64,000 nucleotides of DNA, from NCBI GenBank assembly GCA_016110215.1, contig JADWQD010000013.1, forward strand, positions 62,001-126,000, written 5' to 3'. Below, piece after piece: positions 8,506 to 19,326 of this stretch. A program made the position numbers and the translations under genes. The stretch is from Capronia americana. Taxonomy: Eukaryota > Ascomycota > Eurotiomycetes > Chaetothyriales > Herpotrichiellaceae. Under the pieces are notes generated by a model. The model was given only the letters and a program-made list of their open reading frames with translations, made no database searches and had not been told where the DNA came from. The stretch's first letter is position 1. Each line of letters opens with the position of its first letter.

Positions 8506-11500
8506 ATGGCCGCGCCTGTCGTTCCCTCCAAGTCTGAGTTCTCGGGAGTCGCTGCTACATCGGAGGAAGTCAGCAGCATTTTGAGGACGATCGTCGACAC
8601 CGACTCGGCCCAGATAGCCCTCGATGCCTCGTATGCGCTCACCAATCTCCTTATCCAATCAATAGGCATTCGAGGCCTCCTTTCCTACAATTTAATACCG
8701 GAGATCAAGAAAGCGGCGGCCGACAAGAAGAATGGCTCAAAGCGAGAAAGTGCCATGTTCATCCTGGGCGCCATGTTCGAGCGATTTCCCCGCGAGCAGC
8801 CCCTCAGTGAAGTGGTCTTCCTTGTCCAAGAGGGAGGTCTGTTCAATCTCGTCCTCGACGGACTAGCGGACAAAGGCTCTTCTGTCCGCGAATCGGCGCA
8901 GTATGCAGTCGACGAACTGTTCAAGAACCTCTCGCCCGAGGCCATGGTTGTCGGCCTCATTCCAGCTCTCCAACAATACCTGTCCAAGCCCACTGGGAAA
9001 TGGCAAGGAACTGTTGGCGCATACCAGCTATTGGGGAAGATGGCGGACAAGGCACAGATGGGCACCGGATCGAAAGAGGAGGAACTAGCCAAGGATGTGC
9101 TGAGAGAATCAATGGGCAAGACGCTGAAGGAACTCATTCCGATTGTTGAGGGTGGGATGCACGACCTGAAGGCCGAAGTCGCCAAAGCTGCAACCAAAAC
9201 CATGAACTCCCTCACGACGCTGCTTCAGAACGACGATGTCGCTCCTCGGATACCCCTTCTCATCGAAACTATGAAGAACCCCTCAGCGCAGACGCTCCAG
9301 AAAGCCATTCATGCGCTTTCCCAAACCACCTTTGTCGCCATTGTCACCTCACCCGTCCTCGCCCTCCTGACGCCATTGCTCGAACGATCTCTGAACACTC
9401 CTACTACATCCCAAGAAGTTCTGCGACAAACAGTGGTCGTCGTCGAAAACTTGACCAAGCTGGTTCACGATCCGATCGAGGCCAGAACCTTTTTGCCCAA
9501 GCTGCAGCCCGGAGTGCAGAGAGTCAAAGACAACGCTTCCTTGCCCGAAGTCCGCGAGTTGGCCACAAGAGCTGTGAACGTCATGAGAAAGGCGATGGGT
9601 GACGATCAAGATGGCGTGACTAACGGTCAAATCGCAAGAACCGGTACAGACGACGTTCTCAAAGTCCTTGACAGCCAGATCCGAGCACAGGGAGGTCTGC
9701 AAAAGGAGGATATGGCAGTCTGGAAACAGGGCCAGAAATATGTCTCAGAATTGGTCAGAGAGGATGTCAATGCTCGAGTATTCTCTCGCATCCCCGCCCA
9801 AGTCGGCCCCTACCTCAAATACATGATGCCCGAGCAGCACCGTACAGCGGTTGCTGAGGGTGTTCGGAAGCATTTCGTCGAGGAAGATCACAAGAAGTTT
9901 GGTGCCCCCATCGTCGAGGATCCGAATGAAGTGGAGATCGTGAATGCGGAGTTCTCTCTAGCTTATGGTGGCATGCTGCTCTTGTCTCACACCAACCTTC
10001 GCCTTCTTAAAGGCCATCGCTACGGTCTCTGTGGCCGCAACGGGGCTGGCAAGTCTACATTGATGCGGAGCATTGCCGAAGGCAAGTTGGAGGGCTTCCC
10101 TCCTAAAGATGTCCTGAAGTCATGCTTCGTCGAGCACAATCAGGGCGAAGACGCGGATATCACTATCCTTGAGTATGTGTCCAAGGATCCCGAGATCGCC
10201 AAAGAAGGACGCGAACGCATCTCGCAGGTCTTGAGCGAGGTCGGATTCACTGCTGGCCCGGAAGGAAGACAGTCCCATAAGGTTGGCTCGTTGTCTGGAG
10301 GTTGGAAGATGAAGTTGGCGTTGGCAAGAGCCATGCTCATGCGTGCCGATGTGTTCTTGCTTGATGAACCGACCAATCACTTGGACGTTGCCAATGTCAA
10401 GTGGCTTGAGGAATATCTCCAGAAACACACCGAAATCACGTCGCTTATCGTATCCCACGACTCCGGCTTTCTCGACGCAGTCTGCACCGACATCTACCAC
10501 TACGAAAACAAGAAACTGGTTCACTATCCTGGCAACCTTGCCGCGTTTGTCAAAGTCAAGCCGGAGGGCAAGAGCTATTACACGCTCTCTGCCTCTCAGG
10601 TCCAGTTCAAGTTTCCCCCTCCTGGTATTCTGACTGGTGTCAAATCAAACACTCGATCGATCATCCGGATGACAAATGTCAGCTATACATATCCTGGTTC
10701 ATCGAAACCTAGTTTGACCGATGTGTCGTGTCAACTGAGCTTGTCGTCTCGTGTGGCAATCATCGGCGCCAACGGTGCGGGCAAATCTACATTGATCAAG
10801 TTGCTGACCGGTGAAACCATCCCTCAGACTGGCAAAGTCGAGAAACACCCCAATCTCCGTATCGGATACATCAAGCAGCATGCCCTTGAACACGTGGAGA
10901 TGCATATGGAGAAGACGCCGAACCAGTATCTGCAATGGAGATATGCCAATGGCGACGATCGAGAGGTGCTTATGAAAGCTACTCGACAGCTGACCGACGA
11001 GGACCGGGAACAATTGGACAAGTGGATTGACCTCGGGGACGGCAAGGGTGGAAGGCAACTCGAAAACTTAATTGGTCGACAAAAGTACAAGAAGACCCTC
11101 CAGTATGAGGTCAAGTGGAGAGGGATGCTTCCCAAGTTCAATAGCATGGTGTCCAGAGAGACGTTGCTCGAATGGGGCTTTCAGAAGCTAGTCCAGGAGT
11201 TTGACGACCATGAGGCGTCACGAGAAGGTCTCGGATACCGTATCCTGGAACCCAAGATCATCGCGAAACACTTTGAGGATGTTGGCCTGGATCCAGAGAT
11301 TGCCAACCACAATGAGATCTCCGGCTTGAGTGGTGGTCAAAAGGTCAAGGTGGTGCTGGCTGGTGCGATGTGGAACAACCCCCACTTGCTCGTGCTGGAC
11401 GAGCCTACCAACTTCTTGGATCGAGACTCCTTGGGTGGTCTTGCCGTTGCCATCCGTGACTACAAGGGCGGTGTTGTCATGATCAGTCACAACGAAGAGT

Positions 11501-11829
11501 TTGTTGGAGCTCTCTGTCCGGAGCAGTGGCACGTCGCGGACGGACGTGTGACGCACAAAGGTCACCTTGCCATCGACCTCAATCGGTTCGAGGACTCGCG
11601 CCCAGGCTCGAGCAATGTCTCCTCGGCCGTCTCGAGCGCTACTGCGTCTGCAGTCAACTCTGGAGCGGAAGATAACAGCGAGATGAAGTTCAAAGCAAAG
11701 AAGAAGAAGACGAAGCTCACCCGCGCTCAAATGAAGGAGAGAGAAGTGCGTAGAAGGCTGAGGCACATCGAGTGGTTGAACAGCCCCAAAGGCACTCCTC
11801 ATCCACCAGACACCGACGACGAAGCATAG
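8506..11829 (+). CDS. NEW1: New1/Elf1-type ABC-F ATPase (eEF3-related)
   Basis: 1107 residues, no intron. ATG 8506 sits in strong context (cccgccATGgcc); ATG 8470 would add 12 residues. The longest frame starts at TTG and is not used. Order: HEAT-repeat region (about 20-400), first ABC cassette (Walker A GRNGAGKST 510-518, signature LSGGW 596-600, Walker B FLLDEPTNHLD 617-627), second cassette (Walker A GANGAGKST 754-762, LSGGQ 941-945, VLDEPTNFLD 963-972), a chromodomain-like insertion (about 855-900), and a Lys/Arg-rich tail. Known: eEF3 releases E-site tRNA; New1 and fission-yeast Elf1 are its relatives in translation and mRNA export. ILTGVKSNTR and VEKHPNLRIGYI match New1/Elf1 rather than eEF3. 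The Asn/Gln-rich prion region of baker's-yeast New1 is absent. Confidence 0.85.
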   Translation: MAAPVVPSKSEFSGVAATSEEVSSILRTIVDTDSAQIALDASYALTNLLIQSIGIRGLLSYNLIPEIKKAAADKKNGSKRESAMFILGAMFERFPREQPLSEVVFLVQEGGLFNLVLDGLADKGSSVRESAQYAVDELFKNLSPEAMVVGLIPALQQYLSKPTGKWQGTVGAYQLLGKMADKAQMGTGSKEEELAKDVLRESMGKTLKELIPIVEGGMHDLKAEVAKAATKTMNSLTTLLQNDDVAPRIPLLIETMKNPSAQTLQKAIHALSQTTFVAIVTSPVLALLTPLLERSLNTPTTSQEVLRQTVVVVENLTKLVHDPIEARTFLPKLQPGVQRVKDNASLPEVRELATRAVNVMRKAMGDDQDGVTNGQIARTGTDDVLKVLDSQIRAQGGLQKEDMAVWKQGQKYVSELVREDVNARVFSRIPAQVGPYLKYMMPEQHRTAVAEGVRKHFVEEDHKKFGAPIVEDPNEVEIVNAEFSLAYGGMLLLSHTNLRLLKGHRYGLCGRNGAGKSTLMRSIAEGKLEGFPPKDVLKSCFVEHNQGEDADITILEYVSKDPEIAKEGRERISQVLSEVGFTAGPEGRQSHKVGSLSGGWKMKLALARAMLMRADVFLLDEPTNHLDVANVKWLEEYLQKHTEITSLIVSHDSGFLDAVCTDIYHYENKKLVHYPGNLAAFVKVKPEGKSYYTLSASQVQFKFPPPGILTGVKSNTRSIIRMTNVSYTYPGSSKPSLTDVSCQLSLSSRVAIIGANGAGKSTLIKLLTGETIPQTGKVEKHPNLRIGYIKQHALEHVEMHMEKTPNQYLQWRYANGDDREVLMKATRQLTDEDREQLDKWIDLGDGKGGRQLENLIGRQKYKKTLQYEVKWRGMLPKFNSMVSRETLLEWGFQKLVQEFDDHEASREGLGYRILEPKIIAKHFEDVGLDPEIANHNEISGLSGGQKVKVVLAGAMWNNPHLLVLDEPTNFLDRDSLGGLAVAIRDYKGGVVMISHNEEFVGALCPEQWHVADGRVTHKGHLAIDLNRFEDSRPGSSNVSSAVSSATASAVNSGAEDNSEMKFKAKKKKTKLTRAQMKEREVRRRLRHIEWLNSPKGTPHPPDTDDEA

Positions 11830-12401
11830 AAGTGGACGACGGAGCAGCTGGTTTGCGATTTTGGAGATCACAGCGTTGGCGTTCACATCAATAGACGGGC
11901 CTGAGATGTTATCGGCGTGGAACATATGCAAGATAGACTAGAGGTTATGACAAAGTTGATGCTGTTCATGGCATTATGATAGCCAAATGTTCGTGAATCG
12001 TAATGGCGTCTAAAAGTTTGATTGCTTCGTGCCATAATACACCAGCCAGCAAAGATTCCTCTTCACCAGATGGTGCAATTCTATCAGGCCATTCGTACTC
12101 GCAAAGGTTCCTCTAAAGGATGTCGATCGAAGTCCGATGAACAGTCGGCGACTCCAGATTGTCTTTAGCCCAGCCTTGGCCGGTTGAATCGGTATTCCGC
12201 CCATTATGAATGACGTTGACAGACCTCCGAGAAAGGTTCGAGAACATTTTCCGAGACTCGGCTCGACATTGAACAATACTCACGGTCTGTACTACCTTGC
12301 TCTACGAGTATTCATACCCAGAAAGAAAGCTGGGGTTCGTTCTCTTGCATCCCGGCGCCATCTCACAGCTGCATACAAAGTACTGTACCTAAGCACACAC
12401 A
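11830..12401. other. 3' end of the ABC-F gene and promoter of the PLP-homeostasis gene
   Basis: 572 bases without a supported coding frame. Frames at 12010-12276 and 12206-12625 lack family features, and the second runs out of frame through the next gene. Confidence 0.4.
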
Positions 12402-13412
12402 ATGACTGCGCCGACGGAACCACGACCAAGCACATCAACCACGACGTCCGCAGCAATGAAAGCGCCCATCCCCATTCCCCTCCACCCGCAGCGCGCCGCA
12501 GTCCTCGCCCAAAACCTGTCGTCGATCCAATCCCGCATATCCAGCACGCTGGCCTCCCTGCCCTCGCCACAATCCGCACGGCCCGTCCGGCTCGTCGCCG
12601 TGTCCAAATTAAAACCCGCCTCTGATATCCTCTCGCTGCACTCCCCACCACCCAACACCGACAAACTACCCTCATCCGCACCCTCGGCCGCCTCGGCCGC
12701 CCCGGCCGCCACCATTGCAGGCCACCGGCACTTCGGTGAGAACTACGTGCAGGAATTACTCGAGAAATCTCGACTCCTGCCACGCACGATAAAGTGGCAT
12801 TTCATTGGGGGTTTACAGTCGAACAAATGCGTCCAGCTGGCCAGGGAGGTGGATGCCCTCTGGGCCGTGGAGAGTGTCGACAGTGAGAAGAAAGCCAGCT
12901 TACTGGACAAGGGCCGGGGAGAGCGGAATCAGAGGCTACGGAAGGAGTTTGGCGACAAGGGGACGGCGGAGTTCGGGGGCAATGGATGGGAAGACAAACT
13001 CCGGGTATTCATCCAGGTGAACACGAGTGGAGAGGAGAGCAAATCGGGCTTGGAGCCGGAGTCGTCCGGGTTGGTCTCCCTGGCCAAGTTCATCAGGAGT
13101 GACGAGTCCTGTCCGAATCTGCACCTGCAGGGGTTGATGACGATTGGGGCAATTGCTCGATCCAAGGCCACGACGGCCGAGACGGAGAATGAGGACTTTA
13201 TCACGCTCCGCGCGACAAGAGACAAGATCGTAGAAGAGATTGGGCTCACCGACAAGGAAGAGCTTGAGCTGAGTATGGGAATGTCCGAAGATTTCGAGTC
13301 CGCTGTGCGGCTGGGCAGCAATGAAGTGAGGGTGGGGAGCACAATCTTCGGGGAGAGGCCAGCTAAGAAGGATGCGAAGGTGATTGAGGATACCGAAACG
13401 GAGAAGAAATGA
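12402..13412 (+). CDS. Pyridoxal-phosphate homeostasis protein (YggS/PROSC family)
   Basis: A 336-residue single-exon protein starting at ATG 12402. It is a single alanine-racemase-type barrel that binds pyridoxal 5'-phosphate without known catalysis and buffers vitamin B6 and amino/keto acid pools (yeast YBL036C, human PLPBP). Seen: LVAVSKLKP with the PLP lysine at K69, HFGENYVQE, WHFIGGLQSNK, the strand GLMTIGA, and the phosphate-binding end LSMGMSEDFESAVRLGS followed by VRVGSTIFGER. Compared with the bacterial protein of about 230 residues it has a Ser/Thr/Pro-rich N-terminal extension, an Ala/Pro-rich insert near residues 80-105 and an acidic Lys-rich tail. The insert is unusually GC-rich. 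Probably cytosolic; no clear targeting signal. Confidence 0.9.
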   Translation: MTAPTEPRPSTSTTTSAAMKAPIPIPLHPQRAAVLAQNLSSIQSRISSTLASLPSPQSARPVRLVAVSKLKPASDILSLHSPPPNTDKLPSSAPSAASAAPAATIAGHRHFGENYVQELLEKSRLLPRTIKWHFIGGLQSNKCVQLAREVDALWAVESVDSEKKASLLDKGRGERNQRLRKEFGDKGTAEFGGNGWEDKLRVFIQVNTSGEESKSGLEPESSGLVSLAKFIRSDESCPNLHLQGLMTIGAIARSKATTAETENEDFITLRATRDKIVEEIGLTDKEELELSMGMSEDFESAVRLGSNEVRVGSTIFGERPAKKDAKVIEDTETEKK

Positions 13413-13606
13413 GCTATCTCCAAGCCGGAGTCAGCAGATGCATCCTAACCACACTTGGTGGATTAAGAAGGCAGCTTGTATTAAGTGCTCAAGGACCACG
13501 ATGCGCAGTATATGCGTCCGTGCAGTAATACGCTGACACCACCTTGAACAATGCTCGGAAATGGTTGACCGGAGGAAACCCAGATCTCCCCAACCTGCCA
13601 CGAAAG

Positions 13607-16562
13607 CTACACGGGAGATCCTTTTACGAGCCGCTCTTGCATTTGATCGAGCAAGATCTTCGGAATCTTTTCTTGCGTTGCACGGATGGTCAAGCGGAAC
13701 ATCTGCGAGCAAGTCAGTCACAGCCCATCGAACGACGGCTCCTAGGGATGGATTTAGCACATACCTTCTGCTGTTGATTCGGCTCCAACCTCAACAAGCA
13801 ACCCGTCTTGCCCTTCTCCAGCTGCAACACTGCACATCCCACAATGTTCTTTGGGTTCGGATCGACGTTGTCCAAAATCCGCCATCGAAACCCTGTAACG
13901 GCGTCGCGGACGAACTTTTCATTCATCCCCGCAGATGGGCTGCGCAGGCCGAATGTGCTCTGGGCCTCAAGCGGCCCGGCACCGATCTGCTTCCATCGTT
14001 TGAAGAAATCTTCCGCTGAAAGCTCCGACGGATCCATAAACCTGTGGGCGAGAATAGGAAGTTTCAGTGTGTAGCCTTGAAGGGCACCGGCGAGATATGA
14101 GATGCGGATCGTCGGTGGCTCAGAAAATGGCGCGACGGAGGTGCAGACCACAGTCTGCTGGGCCTGCGAACCGGCCTCAATGCTGGAGTCGGGCAGGCTC
14201 TTCGTATCAATCTTGAGATCGGGCGCCGATTTGTTGTCGAGGGTTGTCGTAAATGAGCCTATGGGGAACGACGCTTTGTTGGTGAAGTAGAGTTTGATCA
14301 CACCAAGATGGCCGCGGTATTCCGCTCGAATGCCAACCTGAATCTGTGGATCCTCAAACAATACGCCCTCGTTAGCAAAGTACATTTGCTCGTATCCCAT
14401 TTCCCAGTCTGGAGAGAGATGGGCGGCGCTGGCGAGGTTGGGCATCGTCGCATCGTTGTTATGGCCGTTCATATCCAACCCTTCCAGGTCCTTTGCAGCG
14501 CTCGCGGTTCCGTTTTGTCCGTTTTGTGCAGGTTTTGCTGTAGCACCGTTTGTGCCATTTGTGTTCACGCCAGTTCCGTTGACAATGGTGGTGAAGGTTC
14601 GTTTTAGGCCGGTCTGCTGGGCGAGAAGGACTTCCTTTTCGTCGGCATTAGCATCTTTGCCACCGACAACCCATGTTCTTCTCTCGCTAGTGCCCGCACT
14701 CTTCTTGTGTAATCTTTGCAGAAGGATCGAGGTTCGTTCTGAGAATGGGGGCATTTCATCGCAAATTGTGCGAAGAAGATCATCCGTAGGGAGCGTGGCA
14801 ATTGTAAGATATTCACAAGCCCGTTGCTGCAGTTCCGAGTCCGGTGAATGACTATAGAATTGGAACATCTGCAGCAGCTGAGGCTTGATCTCTGGGAACA
14901 AGTTGACGAACTTGACAAATGTTGACAACAGCAATGCCCGCGTCGGATCGGGTGCTGATATCATTTTCGTCTGTAGCACCATCAACTGTTCGATCGGGCT
15001 GCAGCCTTTGTTGTCGGCGATCAAATGTCCAAACTCTCCAAGAACGTACCCGCCAATTTTGACGAGGGTATCATGGCAAGTTTCGGCTTTTAGGTAGTCA
15101 AAGATATGTTGGGCTGCGTAAGGCTGGAGCTCCTCGTTGTTTGTGACAATCTGGACCACCCGTTGCCAGACTTCGTCGCTGACATGATCACCGGCCATAG
15201 CGAGCAGTCGGAGGGAGATGTCGATGTACCATTGAGCGTCCGTGGCATACTTCTCGGTCAAAATGGCGATTTTCAGGGTCATTTCTTCCCGGATGGAGAA
15301 GTCGGCGGATTGTAGGTACTTCAGCAGCTCATTGACGATGGACTGTGCATTGGTGATGTCACACATGCTGTAAAGCAGGTCTAGACCTTTTCGTCGCACA
15401 CTGATATCTCGGTCTCGGAGGGAGCCAATGATGATATTTTGATGTCGCTTAATAGGGTCGAGGGTCACCGATCTCGCTGCGAAATGGGTCATCGCATCCA
15501 AGCCCAAGTATCGCACATTCGTCTCGCGCGACTGAATGAACTTCCCTAACTTGGAAGAGATCTGCATCATGAGTTGGTGTTCTGTATCAAGGTGGATGAG
15601 TAGGTTGATCGCTTCGAAGAGGACCGCATTCTGAGCGTTGTTCTGTTGCACGTTTTTGGGTGTCTCTGTAGCTGCTTGCATGATAGCTTGGAGTGATTCG
15701 CGGATGATATCCCGGACGTGTGAATCTTCTGTTTGAACGGTCAGCACAGCTCCGCGGCAGATCAGTGGAACTTACCTGAAGGAGGGTAATATTGTAGCAA
15801 CTTCAAGAATTTGACCTGAATCCACGGACATGGGACTTTGTAGTATAGGTAATCAGGTGAGATGTCATTCTCGATGACAATCTTCCTCAACCTTTGCGCA
15901 GCCTTTACATAACTTCCTTTAAATGCGTCCGGGTTGTCCTGGATCAGAGCCATGACAAGGGAAGTAACCGACAATACCACACCCATGTCCGGATCGTCCA
16001 TCAGTGACACTATTCTCTCGGCCCATTCCCGTTGTATGATAGCGGGGTGTTTCCGGTAGAGGCGCAGCAGCGTCAGGGCTGCTTTCTTCTTGACAAAGGA
16101 CTTGGACGTGGGAGATATCAGCAGTCGATGAACGTCTACACTCAAGGCTTCCCCCATCTCCCGACCCCCAACATTGGCCACAGCGTGCAGAGCCAGGCAG
16201 TTGTTGAGTTCATTGTGATCCAGCAAGTCCTTCCGAATGCTGTTGACTACCAAGGGCAGGAGTTCGTGCTGTTCGTGCAGGAAAAGGGTCACCGCGAGAT
16301 ACCCAATTTGTTTTTCTGAATATTTGGTTGCGGAGATAAGGTTGACGGCTTCAAGGTGTCCAAAGTCGACATTGTAGCCCTGGATGTAGATGTAGAGTAG
16401 CTTGCAGACATATTTCTTTTTCTGATAGCCGTCCAACTTCTCGCTCTTGAACTTTTGCCGGATGTTGGCCAATTCCTTGTTGATTCGCTTCTCCTCTAAT
16501 TCTCTGGCTCGAGCATTTCGCAGGTCGGCGATGAACTGGACGAGACCACGCATGGACGACAT
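13607..16562 (-). CDS. APL3: AP-2 adaptor complex alpha subunit (alpha-adaptin)
   Basis: Three exons: 15776-16562, 13765-15728 and 13607-13702, with introns 15729-15775 (47 nt) and 13703-13764 (62 nt). The joins give 948 residues, which is normal for the family. The first join restores YYPPSEDSHVRD, a conserved alpha-adaptin segment. The second adds the ear terminus MFRLTIRATQEKIPKILLDQ, which the open frame alone would miss. Order: Adaptin-N superhelix (about 1-590) beginning with the family start MSSMRGLVQFIADLRNA; an Asn/Gly/Thr-rich hinge (about 625-690); the appendage sandwich and platform domains. Known: AP-2 links PIP2 membrane, cargo and clathrin during endocytosis; in filamentous fungi it also acts in apical polarity. 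The gene is convergent with the PLP-homeostasis gene. Confidence 0.92.
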
Positions 16563-17243
16563 TGTGACAAGTCAGAGGGCAACCACGCCCTGGACAGCCC
16601 GTAAGGGCCGTGCGCTGGATGCTGAGTGTTGGGGCGGGGTGTTGCTGCGTCAAGGAGGACAAGCGGTTGTCAACGGGACGACGGGATGATGTCGCGGTGG
16701 TCACAACCCATGGTCTTCGAACACTGCAAGCGTGACAGAAAGATGGCCTGTCATGATACTGTGAGATCCGACAGAGCAACGAACTGCTGAGCAAAGAATA
16801 GAAATAACTCGTATTCGAAGGATGATGTGAGGTTGTTCACAGGGCAGGCCGCCTGCGCCCGCAGTTGCCCTGCCCGGAAGCGCCAATCCCTCACCCCTGT
16901 GACGATCGCGCTTCCCAATTTAGCGCCAGCAAGAGACTCACTTTGCGACCAACGCTCGGACATATCACTTTCCGCTCCGGCCAGCATTATGATGCATCTC
17001 TCCTCGCGACATTTTTATTTGCAGTCCACAAACGGAAGTACGAGTACGGACTACCGTCTTGTATGGCGTGGCGGAGAGGACCCCTGATGTTGCAGTTGAC
17101 CTCGGAGACTGGCGCTCACACTGATGAAGTCCACATACTATATTCTCCTCTAACTGACAGCTGTGCTGGTGGTACTCATAGCAATCTTGCTGCGACCTCC
17201 TCTTGGTCACACAACGCCACCGGTGCCATTCCAGACCCTCGAA
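16563..17243. promoter_or_regulatory. AP-2 alpha promoter and 3' end of ISN1
   Basis: 681 bases. Overlapping frames on both strands (16351-17405) show no family feature or consistent codon bias. Both flanking genes read leftward, so the region should hold the AP-2 alpha promoter and the ISN1 3' UTR. Confidence 0.45.
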
Positions 17244-18859
17244 TTATGCCCACTTAGATTCGCCCTTCGCCAAAGTTATCACCTCATCCAACAACGCCAC
17301 AGTTTCTGCTGGGCTTGCAATCCACGCACAACAACATGCGCTTCGTGCCTTGAAGTCGTTACCTCCACCACTCAGGAATTGATCACCAACGTGCAACGTG
17401 CTTGAAGGTGGAATGCCTCCGAACCACTTCTGAGAAGCCTTCACCCCCAACGACTTGTCTCCGATGTCCAAGAAGACGTCGGCTCCTCCGTTGAAGACCG
17501 TGAAGGGGATGTGAGCATATGAAGCTCTTTTGGTAGAACTGCCTGTATTGATTGAAGTCTCAATCACCTGTTGCACCACCAGAACCGTCTCTTCGAGCTG
17601 CTCCCGGGTGAGCCTCTTGGACTGATCGGCCGCATAGATACCTACTGCCCGCTCTTTGCGGAGGACTTTGGCTTGCAGACGAAGCGTACGTATGCATGAC
17701 TCAAACGCAGCCTGAGCCTCGTTGAGGAGCTCTTTGATGGCCGGCTCCGTCCAGTCTTTCATCGCATCCAAGATCCATTCTCGTCGATGGATATACCGTA
17801 GACAATGTTCTTGCGTTTCGTCGAAGACAAAGAGGAAATTGGATTCGCCTCCCATTACGATCAAATTGGACTTTTGAGCTGCTGTGAGCTCCTTGGACTC
17901 TTTGACAGCCAGAAGAAGACCAGAAAGTCGATCGAAGTAGTGCTCCGGCTGAGTGTACCCTGCAGCCGTCACAATCCCAATCTTCACGTCGTGTGCCAAG
18001 AAATGAACGAGCCTGAGTATGACTGGGTTGGCTTCAGGCGAGTGTAGTGAAGCTCCATCTTCATATAATGTAACATCACCATCGAAGGTCAGAAGCTCGA
18101 GGCCAGGATCCAGCTTGAATTTAAGCTGCCTGTATGGTTTCGGCCGGACCATGGCCATTATCTGCGCTGTGTTGAGAATGAGACGGACATCATTGAAGGA
18201 TGGAGCGACGAAGCGTCGTGACGAAATAGCCCGAACCGAGTCTTGATACCTGAACGCATCTTCCAGGGCCAGTGGAGTAAAAAACGCGGAGATTGTAGGC
18301 ACAAGCATGTTGAGTTTCGACCGTGGATTCGACAAAGCTTGCTGGTTGACTGCGCCGCGTCAGCTCTGGACTTCAATCTCCAAGCCTATGTTAGCACTGA
18401 CTGTGATCAAGGATGAGATCCTCGACGTCGCGGAAGATTTCAGCGTAACGCTGCTGCGCTGATCTTGCCATGACATCCAAACTCTGGCCACTGGATCCAT
18501 CGTACTCGACCGCAGGCTGTGAATTCAAAACGAACGGCACAGTGAGAAGGCCCTGCAAGCATGCGTCAGCCCATGCAGGAACGAGCTCATTCGCCTATAC
18601 TGGACTCGTCGTCACGACTCACCTTGATCCATTCAATCTATAAGGATTAGCATCCGATCACATTGCCGGGTCAGACACCTACTAGTTGATCTCTGCGATG
18701 GGTCTTGATGGTAGCAAGAATTAGTATAGACTTGAGTCTCCCAAACAGCGCGCGTATCACCTGCCTTCAAAGCATCTGGCCGTCAGTCAGCAAGAGGCTT
18801 GTTGCTGGAGACGCGGGATTTCGTAGCGACCCACATTCAATTCTATAGCGAGTGCTCAT
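17244..18859 (-). CDS. ISN1: IMP-specific 5'-nucleotidase Isn1, six exons including three microexons
   Basis: Isn1 converts IMP to inosine and phosphate in the cytosol. Exons: 18835-18859 (25 nt), 18765-18775 (11 nt), 18683-18703 (21 nt), 18623-18637 (15 nt), 18402-18552 and 17244-18349, giving 442 residues. The long final exon alone lacks the conserved N-terminus. The upstream joins restore MSTRYRIEYALKTHRRDQL followed by IEWIKGLLTVPFVLNSQPA, the family start as I remember it. HAD-fold features: the nucleophile motif DGDVT at 164-168, the Thr motif IVTAAGY near 200-206, and the acidic motif GDQFLSGGGNDF near 404-415. The second intron (18704-18764) has a GC donor (AAG|GCAGGT), a TACTAAT branch site and an AAG acceptor; no GT donor keeps the frame. 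I am sure of the family and fairly sure of the exon chain. Confidence 0.85.
18704..18764 (-). other. GC-AG intron within ISN1
   Basis: The donor is GCAGGT after AAG. A TACTAAT branch sequence lies near the 3' end, and the acceptor is CAAG. The frame and the conserved YALK|THRRDQL junction require this donor. The GT four bases further in (CAG|GTGATA) would shift the frame into an early stop. Confidence 0.65.
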
Positions 18860-19326
18860 GTTGTTTGTTTGCAGCTTCCCAACGAATCTATCATCTAATC
18901 CGAAAATGGGCAAAAGGGCGTGCGATGCTTGTTTGAAAGCAGGTAAATTTGAGTTGGCGGCTCTCTGGGGTCGTTTCATGTGCAAAGACGTTGGACGCGG
19001 AGAAGAAACTTTATGACGGTGCCAAGGCGAGTTAAATCTACGGGTGGCTCAACCCCGATCGGGAGGCCCGTGCACCCCGCTCTATGCTCAGGTCAGAGAT
19101 ACTTATCAGAATCATGCAAGTGTTTATACATGCAATTGTTATTCCTGACATTAGGAGTTACTCAAGCCACGTAAAGATGACTAGTCATCGGCCTGCTTAC
19201 AAGAAGATGTCATTGGTACTACCTTGGATGGTAGGAGTTGATGACCCTGGTTCTTGCATTTCGTGGCATACTGTGTTATACACCCAGAAGCAGGGTTCCT
19301 TCTAGCAAACATAAACATGTGTTCCT
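18860..19326. other. ISN1 promoter and MED17 3' end
   Basis: About 470 bases. Only short frames (18980-19174, 19084-19305) without recognisable features. Confidence 0.4.

Noticed and set aside
8506..11829. Elongation factor 3 proper
   Set aside because: ILTGVKSNTR, VEKHPNLRIGYI and the basic tail match the New1/Elf1 branch. Characteristic eEF3 N-terminal segments are missing.
11218..11931. 237-codon frame opposite the New1 C-terminus
   Set aside because: Antisense shadow of the second ABC cassette.
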